Positions 10,961 to 23,870 of a DNA stretch of 64,000 nt are shown here, piece by piece. The notes beneath the pieces were generated by a model. That model had not been told where the DNA came from and searched no databases. It worked only from the letters and a program-made list of their open reading frames with translations. A program made the translations under genes and the position numbers. The DNA lies in the NCBI GenBank assembly GCA_043228905.1, contig JBHGNT010000006.1, positions 8,308,001 through 8,372,000 on the forward strand. Reading direction: 5' to 3'. This DNA comes from Azolla caroliniana. Taxonomy: Eukaryota; Polypodiophyta. How positions within the stretch are numbered: the first letter of the stretch is position 1; every line of letters begins with the position of its first letter.

Positions 10961-12586
10961 GTGAGACGATCTACTCGTGTCTCAAGGCCACTGGCTAAGC
11001 TCACGGACTATGTGATGTTAACGGATGCAGGTGAACCTTCTTGCTATAAAGAAGCTATGTTGGCTAGTGATCATGCTAAGTGGGAGCATGTCATGCACAG
11101 TGAATTGGACAATATTTATAAGAATGGTACTTGGGATTTAGTACCTTTGCCAAAGGATAGGAAAGCATTACCATGCAAGTGGGTATACAAGTACAAGTAT
11201 ACGTCTGATAGTGTTTCCCCAAAGTATAAAGCATGCGTGGTAGCCAAAGGTTTCAAGCAAGAACATGGAGTTGATTTTGATGAAACCTTCTCCCATGTAT
11301 TTAAGATGACTACATTACGTATGTTGCTTTCATTGGCTGCAAATCAGGATTTGGAATTAGTCCAAATGGATGTGAAGACTGCCTTTTTACATGGGGACCT
11401 TGATGAGGATATTTATATGGAACAACCAGAAGGTCATGAAGTCTCGGGAAAAGAAGATTTGGTATGTAAACTCAAGAAGAGTTTGTATGGGCTTAAGCAG
11501 TCCCCCAGATTGTGGTACCAAAAGTTTGATGCTTTTATGAAGACTCAGGGGTGCACTAGAAGCAATGAGGATCCTTGCCTTTATACGAAAAAATGTTCAG
11601 ATGAGAGTTCCATTATGTTGATACTCTATGTTGATGATGTGCTTATCGTTGGTTAAAACAAGGATGAGTTGTCCTTGTTGAAGAAAAACTTGAGCCAGAT
11701 TTTTGACATGAAGGATTTGGGAGATGCAAAACATATTCTTGGTATGCGTATTACTCATGATAGGAGTAAGCAATGCATTTACTTGTCTCAGGCTGAGTAT
11801 ATATCGAAAGTGCTCAAGAGGTTTAATATGGAGAATACAAAGCCGTTGAGCACTCCATTGCCTATATATGTAAAACTGAGCACATATGATTGCCCCACGT
11901 CTAATGAGGACAAGGAATTCATGTCCAAGGTTCCTTATCAATCCGCAGTTGGGAGTCTTATATACGCCATGGTGGCTACTAGACCAGACATTGCATTTGT
12001 AGTGGGAGCAATAACTCAATTCATGTCAAATCCTGGTAAGAAACATTGGGATGCAGTCAAGTTGATATTGAGATATCTGAGTGGCACTAAGGATAAGTGC
12101 CTTTGTTTAGGTAAAGGGGATGCCTCTATCATTGGATACACAGATTGAGATTATGCTTGATGCGCTGACAGTAGGAAATCTACTTCAAGGTACATCTTTC
12201 TGATTATGGGAGGTGTCATTGCTTGGAGATCTCGTCTTCAAGAATGTGTTGCATTGTCAACTATCGAAGCAGAGTATGTTGCAGCTAGTGAGGCATGTAA
12301 GGAAGTAGTATGGCTTTTTCGACTAGCTTGTGACATGGGTATACCTCAACATGTACCCAAACTGTTTTGTGATAGTCAGAGTGGCATTGCCTTGGCTAAG
12401 AATTCGGTATATCATGCGAAGACCAAACATATTGGAGTGCGATACCATTTCATTCGGGAATCCGTAGCTAATGGTTGCATTAGCCTTGAGAAAGTTGTTT
12501 CTCGCGAAAATGCTGTAGATGCATTGACCAAGGCCTTACCACAAGATGCGTTGGAGCATTGTTGTCACTTGATGGGAGTCACTTAG
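10961..12586 (+). pseudogene. Copia reverse transcriptase and RNase H, with stops
   Basis: RT domain: CKWVYKYKY, the catalytic QMDVKTAFLHGDLDEDIYME box, LYGLKQSPRLWYQKFD, then the active-site YVDDVLIVG. Stops fall right after YVDD (11654-11656) and at 12146 and 12158. RNase H follows, with SRLQECVALSTIEAEYVAAS and KTKHIGVRYHFIRE, the typical copia C terminus. All motifs are intact, so the inactivation is by point stops rather than rearrangement, which suggests decay in place after insertion. Confidence 0.85.
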
Positions 12587-12715
12587 TGCCTTACGGTACA
12601 CACTTGTCGTGTACATTGTGTAACATGCCCATCAAGTGGGAGGTATAGGTCTAGGTCTTGTACAACTCAACCTTCCATTATTCGTACTCCTAGTTTAGGC
12701 CTTTTAGTGGGAGAT

Positions 12716-12982
12716 TGTTATACATGTATCCCCCCCATACATGCTAAGTGTGAAAAGGCCAAAATTGGTCTTCCACTTAAAAGTGTGTGGGGAGAGAGTT
12801 TGGAGTGTGTGTGAGTAAAACCCCTCCGAGACATAGTGTGTGAGGTAGAGTATACAACCAACGTTTTCTCTGTCCTCCCCCCCCCCCCCCCCCCCCCCCG
12901 CTCCCTTTTTTTCCGAAATAGAGTATTTTTCTCTACAGAGCTATTTTTCTCTTTTGGCTCCCTATTCTTCCGTTCTATAACA
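12716..12982 (+). repeat. 3' LTR of the copia element
   Basis: Starts TGTTATACATG directly after the polypurine tract and ends TTCTATAACA. It contains a poly-C tract (about 12878-12899) also present in the 5' copy. Confidence 0.9.
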
Positions 12983-14160
12983 CGACCCAACATGAGAACA
13001 ATGTTATTTGTAACAAATTTTGTCTCAAGAGTGACATATACTTGTACACATACTAATGAGTAACACATGATGAGTGATTGTTTCATGCATGTCATGTGGA
13101 TTTGTGAGTATGAGGGATGTTTCGAAATTCATTACAATTGTTAACTATGTTTTGTTGATGGAAATGTTGGCACTTTCAAGCTAACCCTAAATTGTAGTTA
13201 TTCAATTCAAACAAGGCAGTAGCTGATTTATACAATATGTTTCTGGAACAATTTAATAATCCATTGCAGGTATGTTAAGATTTCATGCCTAGGAAAGAAT
13301 AAAGGAGCAGCACACATTGCAACAGTATACAATTCCTGATTTCAACTTCTAAAACTGATTTATATGACCAGCATTTTCTTTGGAAACTCCTCTTTTGTAC
13401 CTAAAAGACTGTAATAGTTCAGAAAAACGTCATTTAGGGTTTGGTAGGAACACTCCTTTGCCCTGTCTTGTACTCTTTTTTTTCTTTCTTTCCCACTACT
13501 TTCCATTATTTGGTTTGTTTTGCTTCATACTAGAAAAAGCAATCATACATCTTTCACAATCTCAGAAATCTCTTTTACAACTTGCCATTGTGGTCAAGCA
13601 TTACAACACCCCTTAGCAATGACCATTGTGCACAAGTATTACAGCATTTCTTAGAAATGATCATAAAACCTAGTAATTTCTCTCATTGAGCATAAATGCC
13701 GGTAATGCATATTCATTCCTTGTCTGAAACGTGTTGCAACAATTAACTAGCTCATTCACATGGTGAACTAAAAAACTAGAATCCAAATTATACTTCCTAT
13801 GCATTACATGATTCTCTATTACCTTAATAATAAGACATTACCAACATCCAAACTACTACTGTCATAACATGTTAAATATTAGACAGAATCCTTTTAATAT
13901 CCATTATTACTAAGCACAATCTGAAAAAAAACACAATGTTAGTTGACTTCACTTTATTTCAGCATTTGCTCATATGATATCTTAACAAACCAGCATGTTC
14001 TTGCATTAAAGGATTCTTTTGATCAAGTCAGCTGAAGGCCAAAATACAAGAGTGTTTTTGTATGTTAGCCTCAAGCCAAAATATGTATGGATGTGACTCA
14101 AGAGAGTGAGTGTGTGCATGTACCATTAAAGCCACATCATTATTGATGCGATTACGACCT
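12983..14160. other. Non-coding interval, nothing recognised
   Basis: AT-rich DNA between the copia element and the acyltransferase-like gene. Two short segments with TTAG(C/A)AATGA and CATTGTG near 13600-13650 are mildly repeated. I see no exon, RNA gene or transposon end. It includes the downstream flank of the minus-strand gene ending at 14161. Confidence 0.5.
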
Positions 14161-17055
14161 TTACAATGGTTTTGTGGATTGATGAAGAAGATCGATAGAA
14201 GATGATAAAAATTGCATCATTTGAGTACGAGAATATAAAGGGGAAGGGTATACAAAAGACATAACAAGCTCATTTCTATGAAGTGACTCCGACAGTAAAA
14301 AGCAAGGACCCACATGGTGCACTGAGGTTAGCGGCCCAATCACACCAAGAATTTTGATGCCATCCTCGTTCTCAAGCTTGTTCGGATAATTGTCCATAGA
14401 AAGTGTGAACAACATTGTTCTACAAGATGCATTAGGTGTCATTGATGGATATTTCAGCACCTACAAAAAAAATGATGGCAGTTTAGCCAATTGAGTGCTA
14501 GACTGCTTCATAAAGATTCACGTTCTCATCACACATGGTGTCTGCCATGGCATCCTAACAAGAAATCCTCTGTGCCAATATAATTAGCTAGTGGATTGAT
14601 TCATAAAATTTCCCATCCCATATTGAAATATCACAAAATTTTGTGTCCCAACACAAATATGTCGAAAATAGGAAATGTGGAGTGCTTACAAATACTATTT
14701 GAAATGTAAACATAACATATAATTCGGTGATGCTGACTAACTTCTATATTCAAAAGGTAAGTATAAAAAAGTTTTCATAGCTGATCATTAAGGTATGAAC
14801 ATATATATATACATATATAATGATTTCATTGAATTTACATTATTCAATTGACCGATCGACAAAAGAGAATATTAGTGCACAGTGTGTCTGGATTTAAAAA
14901 TTGTTCAAATTTTGCTAGGCTCAAAATACCAATGCGTTAAGGGGGAAACATATTTACCTGAGAGAAGAGAAGGTTCAGAAGAGGCAATCTGGAGAATTGT
15001 TTTCCTTTATTGACATCTTTTTGTATGGAGAAAGCTATATGCCTGGCTAGATCCCAAAACTCCATGTCCTCTTTGATCTTTGCACTCATAAGGAGTGATA
15101 GGGTGTAGTTCCCTAATTCATTCTCCGACACCGGTGGTTCAAGCAACTTCCTACAATCCATCACACTTCCCATAGGAAACATTTAAATCAAATTATGATA
15201 AGAATAGTTACATAAAATAAGCTCCTACTTCCAATTCCATCATAACATGTTCAATTGAATTATACCAACTAAATGCGAACTCATCGAGTATTTCACCCTT
15301 CAGTCCCTTGATGGATCTAGCTGTCTTCAAGAAAGATGTAGCTAACACAACTTGATAAGGGATGCCTTCCTTGTTACAAGCCGACAAAAACAATGACGTT
15401 CCTACATAGCGAATTCCAGCTAATTAGAATTGTGGTTCATGATGCTTGCTCTCTGAAAAACCAAATAAAAAGAGATGCAAGTGGGAGGTTCCACAAGAAT
15501 TTCTATAGATTTTCATATGCAATTCCGCCATTGTATGTTTCGAGGTTGAGATGATTTCCTGCCTTAGGTTCAAATTATCATGATTCACCTACAATTTTCA
15601 ACACCATCAGGTTCTCTTTGAGAGGCTTAACATACCTATCTAAGATTTTTTTATTATATATAGTTGCATATATTGTCCATCATATTGCATTCTATGTAGT
15701 TGCATATACCTAGGTGGGTGCCTGTTTCCTTCCCTCTAATGCTCAACATTTTGTGATGTTGTTTCCCTAGAGCATGCAACATTATGAGTGATCAAGGTGT
15801 TGTGCCCCTCACCTATAAATGTGATCTTTTCCAATAATCTACACAACAATGGTACAATTAGAAAGCATCTCATAATCTGATGTTCTAATCATCATAGTTG
15901 GGGAAATGCCTAGTCAAACCATGATCATGTCCTAATCAAACTTCGTGTGAATCATGGTGGAACCCATATCCAAGACGTCTTCGAGAGTATAATGTATATA
16001 AATTCATTGTTAGTAAGCTAACCTTGTGGACCAAAGCCAAGGCTAACGATGTGCGATTGGAAGGTGCGATTGGCCGGGAGAGTGTGAAAGGGCAATAGAC
16101 ACCAGTTCCTTGCCTTAGCAATATAAGCAGCCGTGTCCATGCCTTTCTTCAAAATGTTGGTTGGTCTAGATTTGGGTAAGAGCTCCTCAATGGATGGTAG
16201 TGGCTTCCATTTGACCATAACATCACAACCAGCCCTTGGTTTCGCCACGTCTAGCCCACCCCTTGTCATCATTGCCGCGACAATGAGGTCCTTGGCTACC
16301 ACATGGGCAGAGGTGATGTCGAAAATAGCATTGTGGAGCCTTACAATGATGGCCTTCACATGCTTTTCTTGCTTTGTTTGTTCTTTGTTGTGAATTTCAC
16401 TTGCATTGGCATAAAACCAAACCACTTTGAAGACCCCAAGGGCACCACTTGGGGAAGAGCTCGCGAATCCTATGTTGAGCTCCTCCTCCACAATTCTTTG
16501 GAACCCTAATTCATCACTTGTTAATATTGGCCATGGCTTCTCTTCTAGGAAGAGCTTTGGATCTAACCCATCATCATCATCATCATCCATGCATGGTATT
16601 TGGAGATACAATTTAGCTTTTTGCTTTTTTGGAAGATTCTCTTGCACAATGTGAGCTTGAAGAAGTGGATGCTTCTTAAGAATGATTCTTGTTGCATTGA
16701 AGACATTGTGTGGCTCCATAGATTGCATATCTACATCGAAGAGTGTGCCATATATGATAGTGCCACTACCATGTGCAGTTGATTTGGCCCAATTCGCCTC
16801 TAATGAGCTTAGGGGACGTGAGAGAGGAGTGAGGCTAGGGGTGACACAAACTCCTTCGACCACGGATGATGTTGTCGATACACCCAAAGTTAAAGACGAT
16901 TCTTGGTCATTGCTAGGTGTAGAAATAGGTGTGAGTTTATGGACAACTTGCTCATTGGTCGGAGGAGCTTCTTGGTGAGGGTGAAGATTAGGTAGTGGAA
17001 CAATTAATGCAATGACATCGGAGGTAGCTCCATGGTCAATCCCAAGATTAGCCAT
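14161..17055 (-). CDS. CoA-dependent acyltransferase-like protein (condensation/BAHD superfamily), four exons
   Basis: Exon model on the minus strand: 17055-16023, about 15414-15207, about 15167-14958 and 14460-14161. The first ATG in frame is at 17055 (MANLGIDHG). The larger upstream open frame starts without ATG. Donor sites are ACAAG|GTTAGC and TCTCAG|GTAAAT; acceptors include TTTTTTGTAG|GTGCT. Residues about 95-130 read like the start of the superfamily fold (RPLSSLEANWAK), followed by HPLLQAHI. The motif that should be HHxxxDG reads LHNAIFDI, so the second, catalytic His is Asn. Exon 4 has GPLTSVHHVGPCFL and MSFVYPSPLYS, like the C-terminal core. The N terminus is a Pro/Ser/Thr-rich extension of about 80 residues. 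It could be a divergent or inactive acyltransferase; the substrate is unknown. Confidence 0.6.
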
Positions 17056-17099
17056 CAATATGGGTTTGTGTATAATGAACACAAAATTCAAGCTTTAGC

Positions 17100-17748
17100 A
17101 AATAAATGTGTGTGTGTGTGTGTATGAGAGAGAGAGAGAGTACAAATTGAGGGACTTTGCTTACTCCCCCTCCCACCCCCCCCCATCTATTTAAATCCAA
17201 AACTTGCCATCCGTATTAGTGAGCCAATCAAGTCACTTTTCCAATAGTATGTTGTGGCACGCAAACAAAGAGCATAAGGAGAATAATTTGAATGGTTTTT
17301 TCCAAAGTTAGTTCATGCATGCTACTAAATAAATATATTTTCTCATACACAGTTGTTCCCTTGACATTTTGTCAATCATGGTACATCCTTCCCTACGACA
17401 ACACATTTGTTTGGGGAAAATGTTAGGCACTTTTGATCCCCCCAAATACGCGATTTGCAATTTTCCCATGTGATCCGTGAATTTTCACACAAGACATTTA
17501 ACCAACATGTAAAATTATGTAGTACACCCTATGTGAAATTCGTGCAACTTTTTAAGGAAACTAAACAAGCGTCCACACGCATGGAAAGTTATAGTAAACA
17601 ATAAGCCTTTCTACATGCACACATACACACACGATTGACTCTTGAACTACAGTGTTCTTGTGACATTTTTCTGTAGTCACATTGATATGAAATATTTTGA
17701 CATTATTGTTTTGTTTTGGATGGTTATCAATTATAGGTAATATGAATC

Positions 17749-17790
<42 letters not shown>

Positions 17791-18540
17791 AAGCACGACT
17801 TGTTGATTCCAATGTTGATATCTATATTACCTCTTTAGAAAATTAAGATAATGCGAGTATAATGGAGGTGGCCTTTAACATTTTTGCTTCGTTGTTTCAT
17901 TAGTAGCATCACAACTCATTACAAAACAATTTGAGTAATATGTTTCTCACATGTATGTTTCTAAGCTTTGCAATATCAAATCAAAGTGATTATGCATATC
18001 GTCTTTTAAAAGACACAATTATCGCTTGTTTTCGAGTTTAGGGATGTTAAAAAGATGTCAATGAAATTCTACGTAGCCAATTTCCTAAGAGCAAATTGAT
18101 AATATGATTAATGCCAAACTAAAATGATGTGCTATTATAATGAATGTTGCATTAGACTAATAGGTGTAGATTCGAACCCATAACCCAAACGTGTGAATTT
18201 TGGATTTTTTGAAAGGTACACCATTAAATTTGATTAAGCAATACTCATTTTAATATGTATCCCAACCTACTCATTTTACACAAGCACGTAATAATATTAT
18301 TAGAGAGTTTGTTATGCATGTAGATGGTATGACACACAAGTATAATTGATCATTCTCACTACAATGTAAATATCAATGCAGACAAATCTTCCCTCCCCAC
18401 ACATAAATGAGCTGCAAATGCCCTTTATTTGCATACAAAATGACAATACCATTTACTATTTATGTTGATCCTTCTCATCTCCAATTAATACAACTGAAGC
18501 CTTTATTTATAGCTTTTTCTATATGATACCTAGGTTAACG
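17100..18540. other. Intergenic, SSRs only
   Basis: Contains a (TG)n/(GA)n tract at 17107-17139 just upstream of the acyltransferase-like gene and a (CT)n tract at 17752-17787. A tRNA-B-box-like GGGTTCGAATC on the minus strand at about 18165-18185 hints at an old SINE. No coding exon was recognised. Confidence 0.55.
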
Positions 18541-18542
18541 TA

Positions 18543-18908
18543 CTACAAGTACACATTATAAAGAGTTGATTTGCATATCATAAAACTAGGACTGAATTGA
18601 TTTCTTGTCCATTTCTCAGCTCTCATGCAAGTTGGAATTAATACATTATTGGGATGTGATACAACCTTAGTAAGAAGATTCATAAATTCTATTATCATTC
18701 TTGGAGGTCGAATATTACTTATGGGCCCAAAGTGAAACAACTTTAAGTGTGTGTTGTCTGTTGTGTGTGGTCGTAGGCGACCAAAACGAGGAGAAAGCAC
18801 CTTCATGGATGATTTCCATGTAAGGTTAAAAACATATTTGACAATTTCAATTAAGAAAAGGTGAAAGTCTTTGGGTAATTCAATTACTCGAAGGACCAAA
18901 GCCTTCAA
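18543..18908 (-). CDS. Unrecognised open frame of 121 codons
   Basis: A single open stretch with first ATG-like start near 18908. It has a hydrophobic, Leu/Ile/Phe-rich first third and a Pro/Asn/Arg-rich second half. There is no recognisable domain and no clear splice context. It may be a chance frame or part of a decayed copia element, since a polypurine-tract-like sequence lies 650 bp to the right. I give it little weight. Confidence 0.15.
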   Translation of the reverse strand: MKALVLRVIELPKDFHLFLIEIVKYVFNLTWKSSMKVLSPRFGRLRPHTTDNTHLKLFHFGPISNIRPPRMIIEFMNLLTKVVSHPNNVLIPTCMRAEKWTRNQFSPSFMICKSTLYNVYL

Positions 18909-18954
18909 GAAATTCGATTGAAGAAAGAATAATAAAGAAGGAACATTTTTCTAC

Positions 18955-19012
18955 TGCTTGTCAAGGAGAAAGAAAAGACCATTGTCAAGGAGAAAGAAAA
19001 GACCAAGGAAGG
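18955..19012 (+). repeat. Two-copy tandem repeat of about 27 bp
   Basis: GTCAAGGAGAAAGAAAAGACC occurs twice head to tail, separated by ATT. Confidence 0.75.
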
Positions 19013-19573
19013 CAGGATGGCAATGACCATTGTCTCCATAACCATGGTGTCAATGGGCCACTTCCAACAATGTTTGTATCTTGAATTTAAGAAAATTCAT
19101 TACAAAATGTGTTTTGAACATGTTCAAGTAGCCTTAGATATGTTAGGTTTAATTTTGCTAGGTATGGACACATTACTCATATTTATGAAGATAGAAATTT
19201 TTATAAGAGCTCAACTATCCAATATAAAAATACGATTATTTTGGTTCATCAAATAATTGAGATTACTAAAACCTTCATAATCTCAACCAAATGGATGATC
19301 GAACTGATGTCTATTGCTATCAATCAACCACCAATTTTGAATAAAATAGTGTCACAATTCCCGTTTGTAATATTGAGACAAAATCCACCTATGTATGTTG
19401 GTTCTTCTAGACCAAACCATGACCATAGAAAACATGCGAGATTCAAATATTGGTTAGTCATATGTTTCACTTAAACAATATTATTTATGCAAGCTAATAA
19501 ATCTAAGGCTTATTTTCTTTGATCAATCATGAATGGGAGGAATTGAATTCTTGATGACAATGAAAGTGGGAGA

Positions 19574-20470
19574 TTGTAGTATCATTCTTCTCGATGATTT
19601 AGTTGCATGAAAAGAGTGTTAGAGAACACGAGAGAGCCGAGCGTGAGAGAACAAGATCGAGCGACCACCAAAGATCAGTGACCACGCACATCAGCAACAC
19701 AAGAACACAGGATCACACACAGTTCTACAACAGAGTGTTATCGGCCTAGGATAACACTGTGTTGAATATCCGGTCCTTTGGCTATTCGATTCAAGGTCTT
19801 GTGTTCAGGGAAGGGAGTGCGTTTCGCTTCAAACTAGTTCGGGATTCCAAACTGTAAGGGTTTACATATGAATCGAACTGAGGTTGTGCGATTGTGGAGA
19901 TGAACAAGCTGGCTACAACCGACAGAATACACAATGTTTGCACAGAACATTGTGACTCAACACAGGGGAATTACGACATAGTTTTAGACTTAGAGTATCA
20001 GGGGCTTGCATAAATCTATTATCAACGCAACAAGATACAAGTGTTCCATTAGCTTTTACATTCTTCCCATGGCCCTTTTTATAGGGCTCATTGATGGTTA
20101 AAGCTGTGTGTGAACCGTTACTCCCTATTCAATATGTTTACTATTTTTCAACTCTATATTTCCTATTTCTTTATTGCTCGGCCTTGCCCATTCCTATTTC
20201 GATTCATAACCGTTATCTGCCCTTTTTACACTTGGTCGTCCGAACTGGCCAACACATGGCACGCTTGTGGGACAATGCATGCACGGTTGAACCCACGGGC
20301 CGCTCAGGCGTCGTAAAAAATGTGCAAAATGCTCGGCTCTATTGGCGTCGATTCCGGTTCACGTTGTTGGTTCGGGGTGGGGGTCGGATCCAGCTCAACA
20401 ACTTGTTCCCGGGTGAAAGCACACTACAGTGTACCAACTTTTGGCCAAAATTTTAGTACTAATAATCAAA
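19574..20470 (+). repeat. Possible copia 3' LTR or solo LTR
   Basis: A polypurine-tract-like GAAAGTGGGAGAT is followed by TGTAGTATCATTC, the usual junction between a copia internal region and its 3' LTR. The sequence upstream (18.9-19.5 kb) has only weak, broken open frames. The right end and a matching second LTR were not found, so the extent is a guess. Confidence 0.35.
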
Positions 20471-20639
20471 TATTTGGGTTAAAAAAGTTAAGGTTGTTGG
20501 GTCACAGTCCTAGGTAATGTTGTACGGAAATCTTAACTGTAGAAGATCTCGAGTAGTCACTCAATTATGAATATAGTAAGTATGTCTCTCTCTCGCTCTC
20601 TCTCTTGGCACATATGTTCATCTCGAACTGTCAGTTAGT

Positions 20640-21010
20640 CTCTCTCCCTCTCTCTCTCCTTCCCTCTCTCTCTCTCCCTCCCCCTTCTACTTGCTGATTC
20701 CCGACGTTCATACCTCCTCTCCCCCTCTCTATCTCTCTTCCACCTTCTATACAGGTCTCTGTAGACTCCAAGCGCGTCACTGCTCATCGTTCGTACGTCC
20801 TCTCCCCCTCTCTGTCTCTCTTCCACCTTCTATACAAGCCTCTGTAGACTCCAAGCGCGTCACTGCTCGTCGTTCGTACCTCCTCTCCCCCTCTCTGTCT
20901 CTCTTCCACCTTCTATACAGGTTTCTGAAGACTCCAAGCGCGTCACTGCTCGTTGTTCGTACCTCCTCTCCCCCTCTCTATCTCTCTTCCACCTTTTGCA
21001 CAGGTCTTTC
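20640..21010 (+). repeat. CT-rich tandem repeat, 83-bp unit
   Basis: The unit begins CCTCCTCTCCCCCTCTCT and contains TCTTCCACCTTCTATACAGG and GACTCCAAGCGCGTCACTGCTC. Starts fall at 20713, 20796, 20879 and 20962, exactly 83 bp apart. The last copy diverges after TTTTGCACAGG. A CT-rich lead-in runs from about 20585. It lies some 640 bp upstream of pseudogene A, so it may be part of that gene's 5' region or an old minisatellite. Confidence 0.85.
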
Positions 21011-22748
21011 AACCTCTCTAGGGTTAGCTACGTTCTCTCTCCCTCAGTTGACCTTGTTCTCCCTCATTGTTAGGTGTTCTGTGCTCACCGTGTCCTAACG
21101 ACATCGACCTCTACTTTGCTGGCCATGTCCCCTCCACTGGCCTCTGCTTTGCTCTACCTCCAGGTGTTCTCAAGTCACTGTGTTCCCTCTACCTGGTGTG
21201 TCCGTTTGCTTGCAACCCGTGCTTCAAACGTGTCCCCTCTGCAAGGACTTCAGAAAGGTAATCCTGCTATCTGCAACCCTAACGACATCTGAAAAGGTAA
21301 TCCTGCTTTAGGCTTACCTTCACGTTCTGCTACATGTTAGGGTTTTGTTGTTGTTGTTCGTGTTGTTTTCCCTTGATTATTTCAAACACTTGTACATGCA
21401 TATGCTTGAAATTGAGAGTGTTTTACATGCATATGTCATTTATTGCATGATTTAGAATTTGGTACATGTTGACATATTGGAAGATGGTTCTATGATGGTA
21501 TGCTGCAATGATTTTCCATGGTTTAGCATGTATATGTTGTGTATCGGGAGTTGTGATTGACGAAACAAGACAACTGTGATTGATCTATTGTTATTTACTA
21601 TTGTTGTGTGTGTGAGGTGAAGAAGAGAGATAGGACTCAAATGACAAGGAAGACACCCACGAAGACGAAAATGGTCAAAGAAAATGTCAACACACCATGC
21701 AAGGAAAGAAAAAGGACCCCCATCAAAGAAAGTAAGATGACCCCCACCAGAGGGAGGTTTAAGTTGTCAACATCTTAGGGCAAGAAGATGTTCACAAACA
21801 TCCTTCGAGGTAGAAAGTTAGCATGGGGATATTTCCTTCGTGCACGACTTGACACTTATGAAGACGTAGACATGTGGATGATCAAAACATGGGGCTCATC
21901 ACAACAAGAGACAAGGAGAGGTTTTCACCTCACTCAATTGAAGAAGGATTATATCATTGAACTAAATTCACGATATGAACAAGTTTATGATACAAAACAT
22001 ATCCTAAACAATGAGGTAGGAACTGTTTTTGCACGTGCATTTGCATGTGAACTCCGTGGTGGCATTGAAGTTGATTGGGAAGATTTTGCTCATCATCGAT
22101 CATCACATTATAGAGGGTCCTCAAGTACCAACACTACTATGAAGTTTGAGGGTACCTCTCACATTCAAATCCCAACTAGGACATCTGTGTTGACTAAACA
22201 GATTGCAAAAGAAAGAGCTACACTGACAGAAAAGCATGACCAACAATTGTTCCGTTGCATAGCTTCCATGCAAACAAGAATGCAAGCGTTGCTCACTGAT
22301 TTGGAAGAAGTTTCATCTAGTGAGATGGCGGTAGAGAAACAATTCACATCTATATCGAATACATATGAATGGATAACAACAACAATCTAACATTCTGAAA
22401 GCGATGTGTTGAAAGAGGAGTTGAAGAAGGAGCTGACAAATATGGGCACTCAACTGGGAAAATAGAAGAAAGATTTGGAGACATGGAGGTCATCTCGTTC
22501 TAAAATTGATGATAAGTTATCAGCCTTAAAAAGTCACTCTGAGAACCTGACATGCTTGATGAAGGGTCTAAAAGATAAAGGTTTAGATCCTCTATGGCCA
22601 GAAGTAGTTGAGCATCCCACTTGCAATGAAAGTACCATTACAAGAATTATTGTATCAAGGTAATGGTTTATATTTTTACAAGTTGACCTTCTATTGTATA
22701 AAATATCATCATTGCTAATATAGTGTATGTTGTTTCTTGTATTTGAAG

Positions 22749-22933
22749 GTGTGTATTCTGTGGCCTTGGATTCAAGTTTGAGGCCATGGATGCTATCATT
22801 ACACCATGCTTGCACACATATCATTGTTTATGTGCTAAGTACCATTTTGGGAAAGAAAATATACGTTTACACTGTAAAAGTACAGTTGGCACCGAATGGT
22901 ACTTAACTTCGGGTTTGAAAGTACATTCCTATG
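22749..22933 (+). pseudogene. RING-like exon of pseudogene A
   Basis: Translated from the spliced frame, the exon gives C-V-F-C-G-L-G, 15 residues, then PCLHTYHCLC, then a lone C and TEW. This is C-x2-C-(n)-C-x-H-x2-H-x2-C, the first six ligands of a RING-H2 finger, but the seventh and eighth ligands are not both present. Acceptor TTGAAG|G and donor TATG|GTATGTG are good matches to consensus. Confidence 0.6.
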
Positions 22934-22979
22934 GTATGTGATTAAGAACATATGTAATTTTTATACTATGCTTTTATAA

Positions 22980-23870
22980 TTTTAACATTTGGTTCTGGTC
23001 TTATACCCATGAGTATTGTTCCTTGGTGATCATTTTTACATGATTCAGTACTAACATTACTGATTACATTGTATTCCTTGGTGATTAGTTGACAATGTGA
23101 ATCTTATTTAGTACTGAGGATCTTAAATGTTTAGTTGTATAACTTGCATGTGCACTAACATTATTCATTACATTGTACTTTCTGTGTCCACTTGGCTTAG
23201 GCTTTGGATGACCGAACAAATAGGCATGAAGGTCTAGGTTTTTTAGTACTAACATTGTTCATTACATGAAATATGCATGTCTAGGTGGTTGTGTAATGTG
23301 CCCTCAAGTTCCTTGTTGGAGGATTCAGTACTAACATTACTGATTACATTGTATTCCTTGGTGATCAGTTGATTTAGTACTGACTATTTAGTACTGAATG
23401 TCTTAATTGATTGGTTGTATAACTTGTATAATTACTAACACTGTCCATTACATTGTACGTTTTGTGTCCAAGTGGTTCAATATTGTTCTCTCAAGTTCCT
23501 TGATTGATGTTTTAGTACTAACTTACTGATTACATTGTATCCTTTGGTGTTGAGTTGATTCAGTACTGAACGTCTTAAATGTTTAGTTGTATCACTTGTA
23601 TGTGTACTAACAAATAGGAGAACCGAACAAATAGGCTCTGGATGACTGAACAAATAGGCAGGCAGGTCTTTTGTTTAGTACCGAACAAATATCGACAACA
23701 TGTCCAGATGGTTCTGTATTGTGTCCTCATGTTCCTCTTTGTTGTTTTAGTACTAATATTACTGTTACATGCATATTCCTTGGTGATCAGTTGGAACAAG
23801 ACTGATTTTTTAGTATTGAAGGTCTTAAATGTCCACTTGATTCAGTACTGATAATATTTGTAACATTGTC
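22980..23870 (+). repeat. Tandem imperfect repeats within an intron of pseudogene A
   Basis: Four or more imperfect copies (about 180-240 bp) share TTAGTACTAACATT, ACTGATTACATTGTATTCCTTGGTGATCAGTTGA and GTCTTAAATGTTTAGTTGTATAACTTG. They fill the phase-1 intron after the RING-like exon. Confidence 0.75.

Larger units (their letters stand above)
6556..12982 (+). mobile_element. Full-length degenerate Ty1/copia LTR retrotransposon (Tnt1-like)
   Basis: Both ends are visible. The LTRs begin TGTTATACATG and end TATAACA, giving short inverted termini. The 5' LTR is 6556-7909 (enlarged by a nested element at 6651-7773) and the 3' LTR is 12716-12982. Flanking pentamers CGACA (6551-6555) and CGACC (12983-12987) look like a target duplication with one mutation. 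The internal region encodes gag, protease, integrase, RT and RNase H in copia order, with about nine stops or frame breaks. A primer-site-like TTGGTATCAAAA is at about 8391, and a polypurine tract AGTGGGAGAT sits directly before the 3' LTR. Confidence 0.9.

Noticed and set aside
19017-19474. Two open frames as a membrane protein gene
   Set aside because: Low-complexity hydrophobic residues, no splice or start context, and likely within a decayed copia element.
21776-22465. In-frame stops in pseudogene A as possible selenocysteine or readthrough codons
   Set aside because: They are TAG, TAA and TAG, scattered over non-catalytic coiled coil; no SECIS-like element or context was seen. Decay is simpler.
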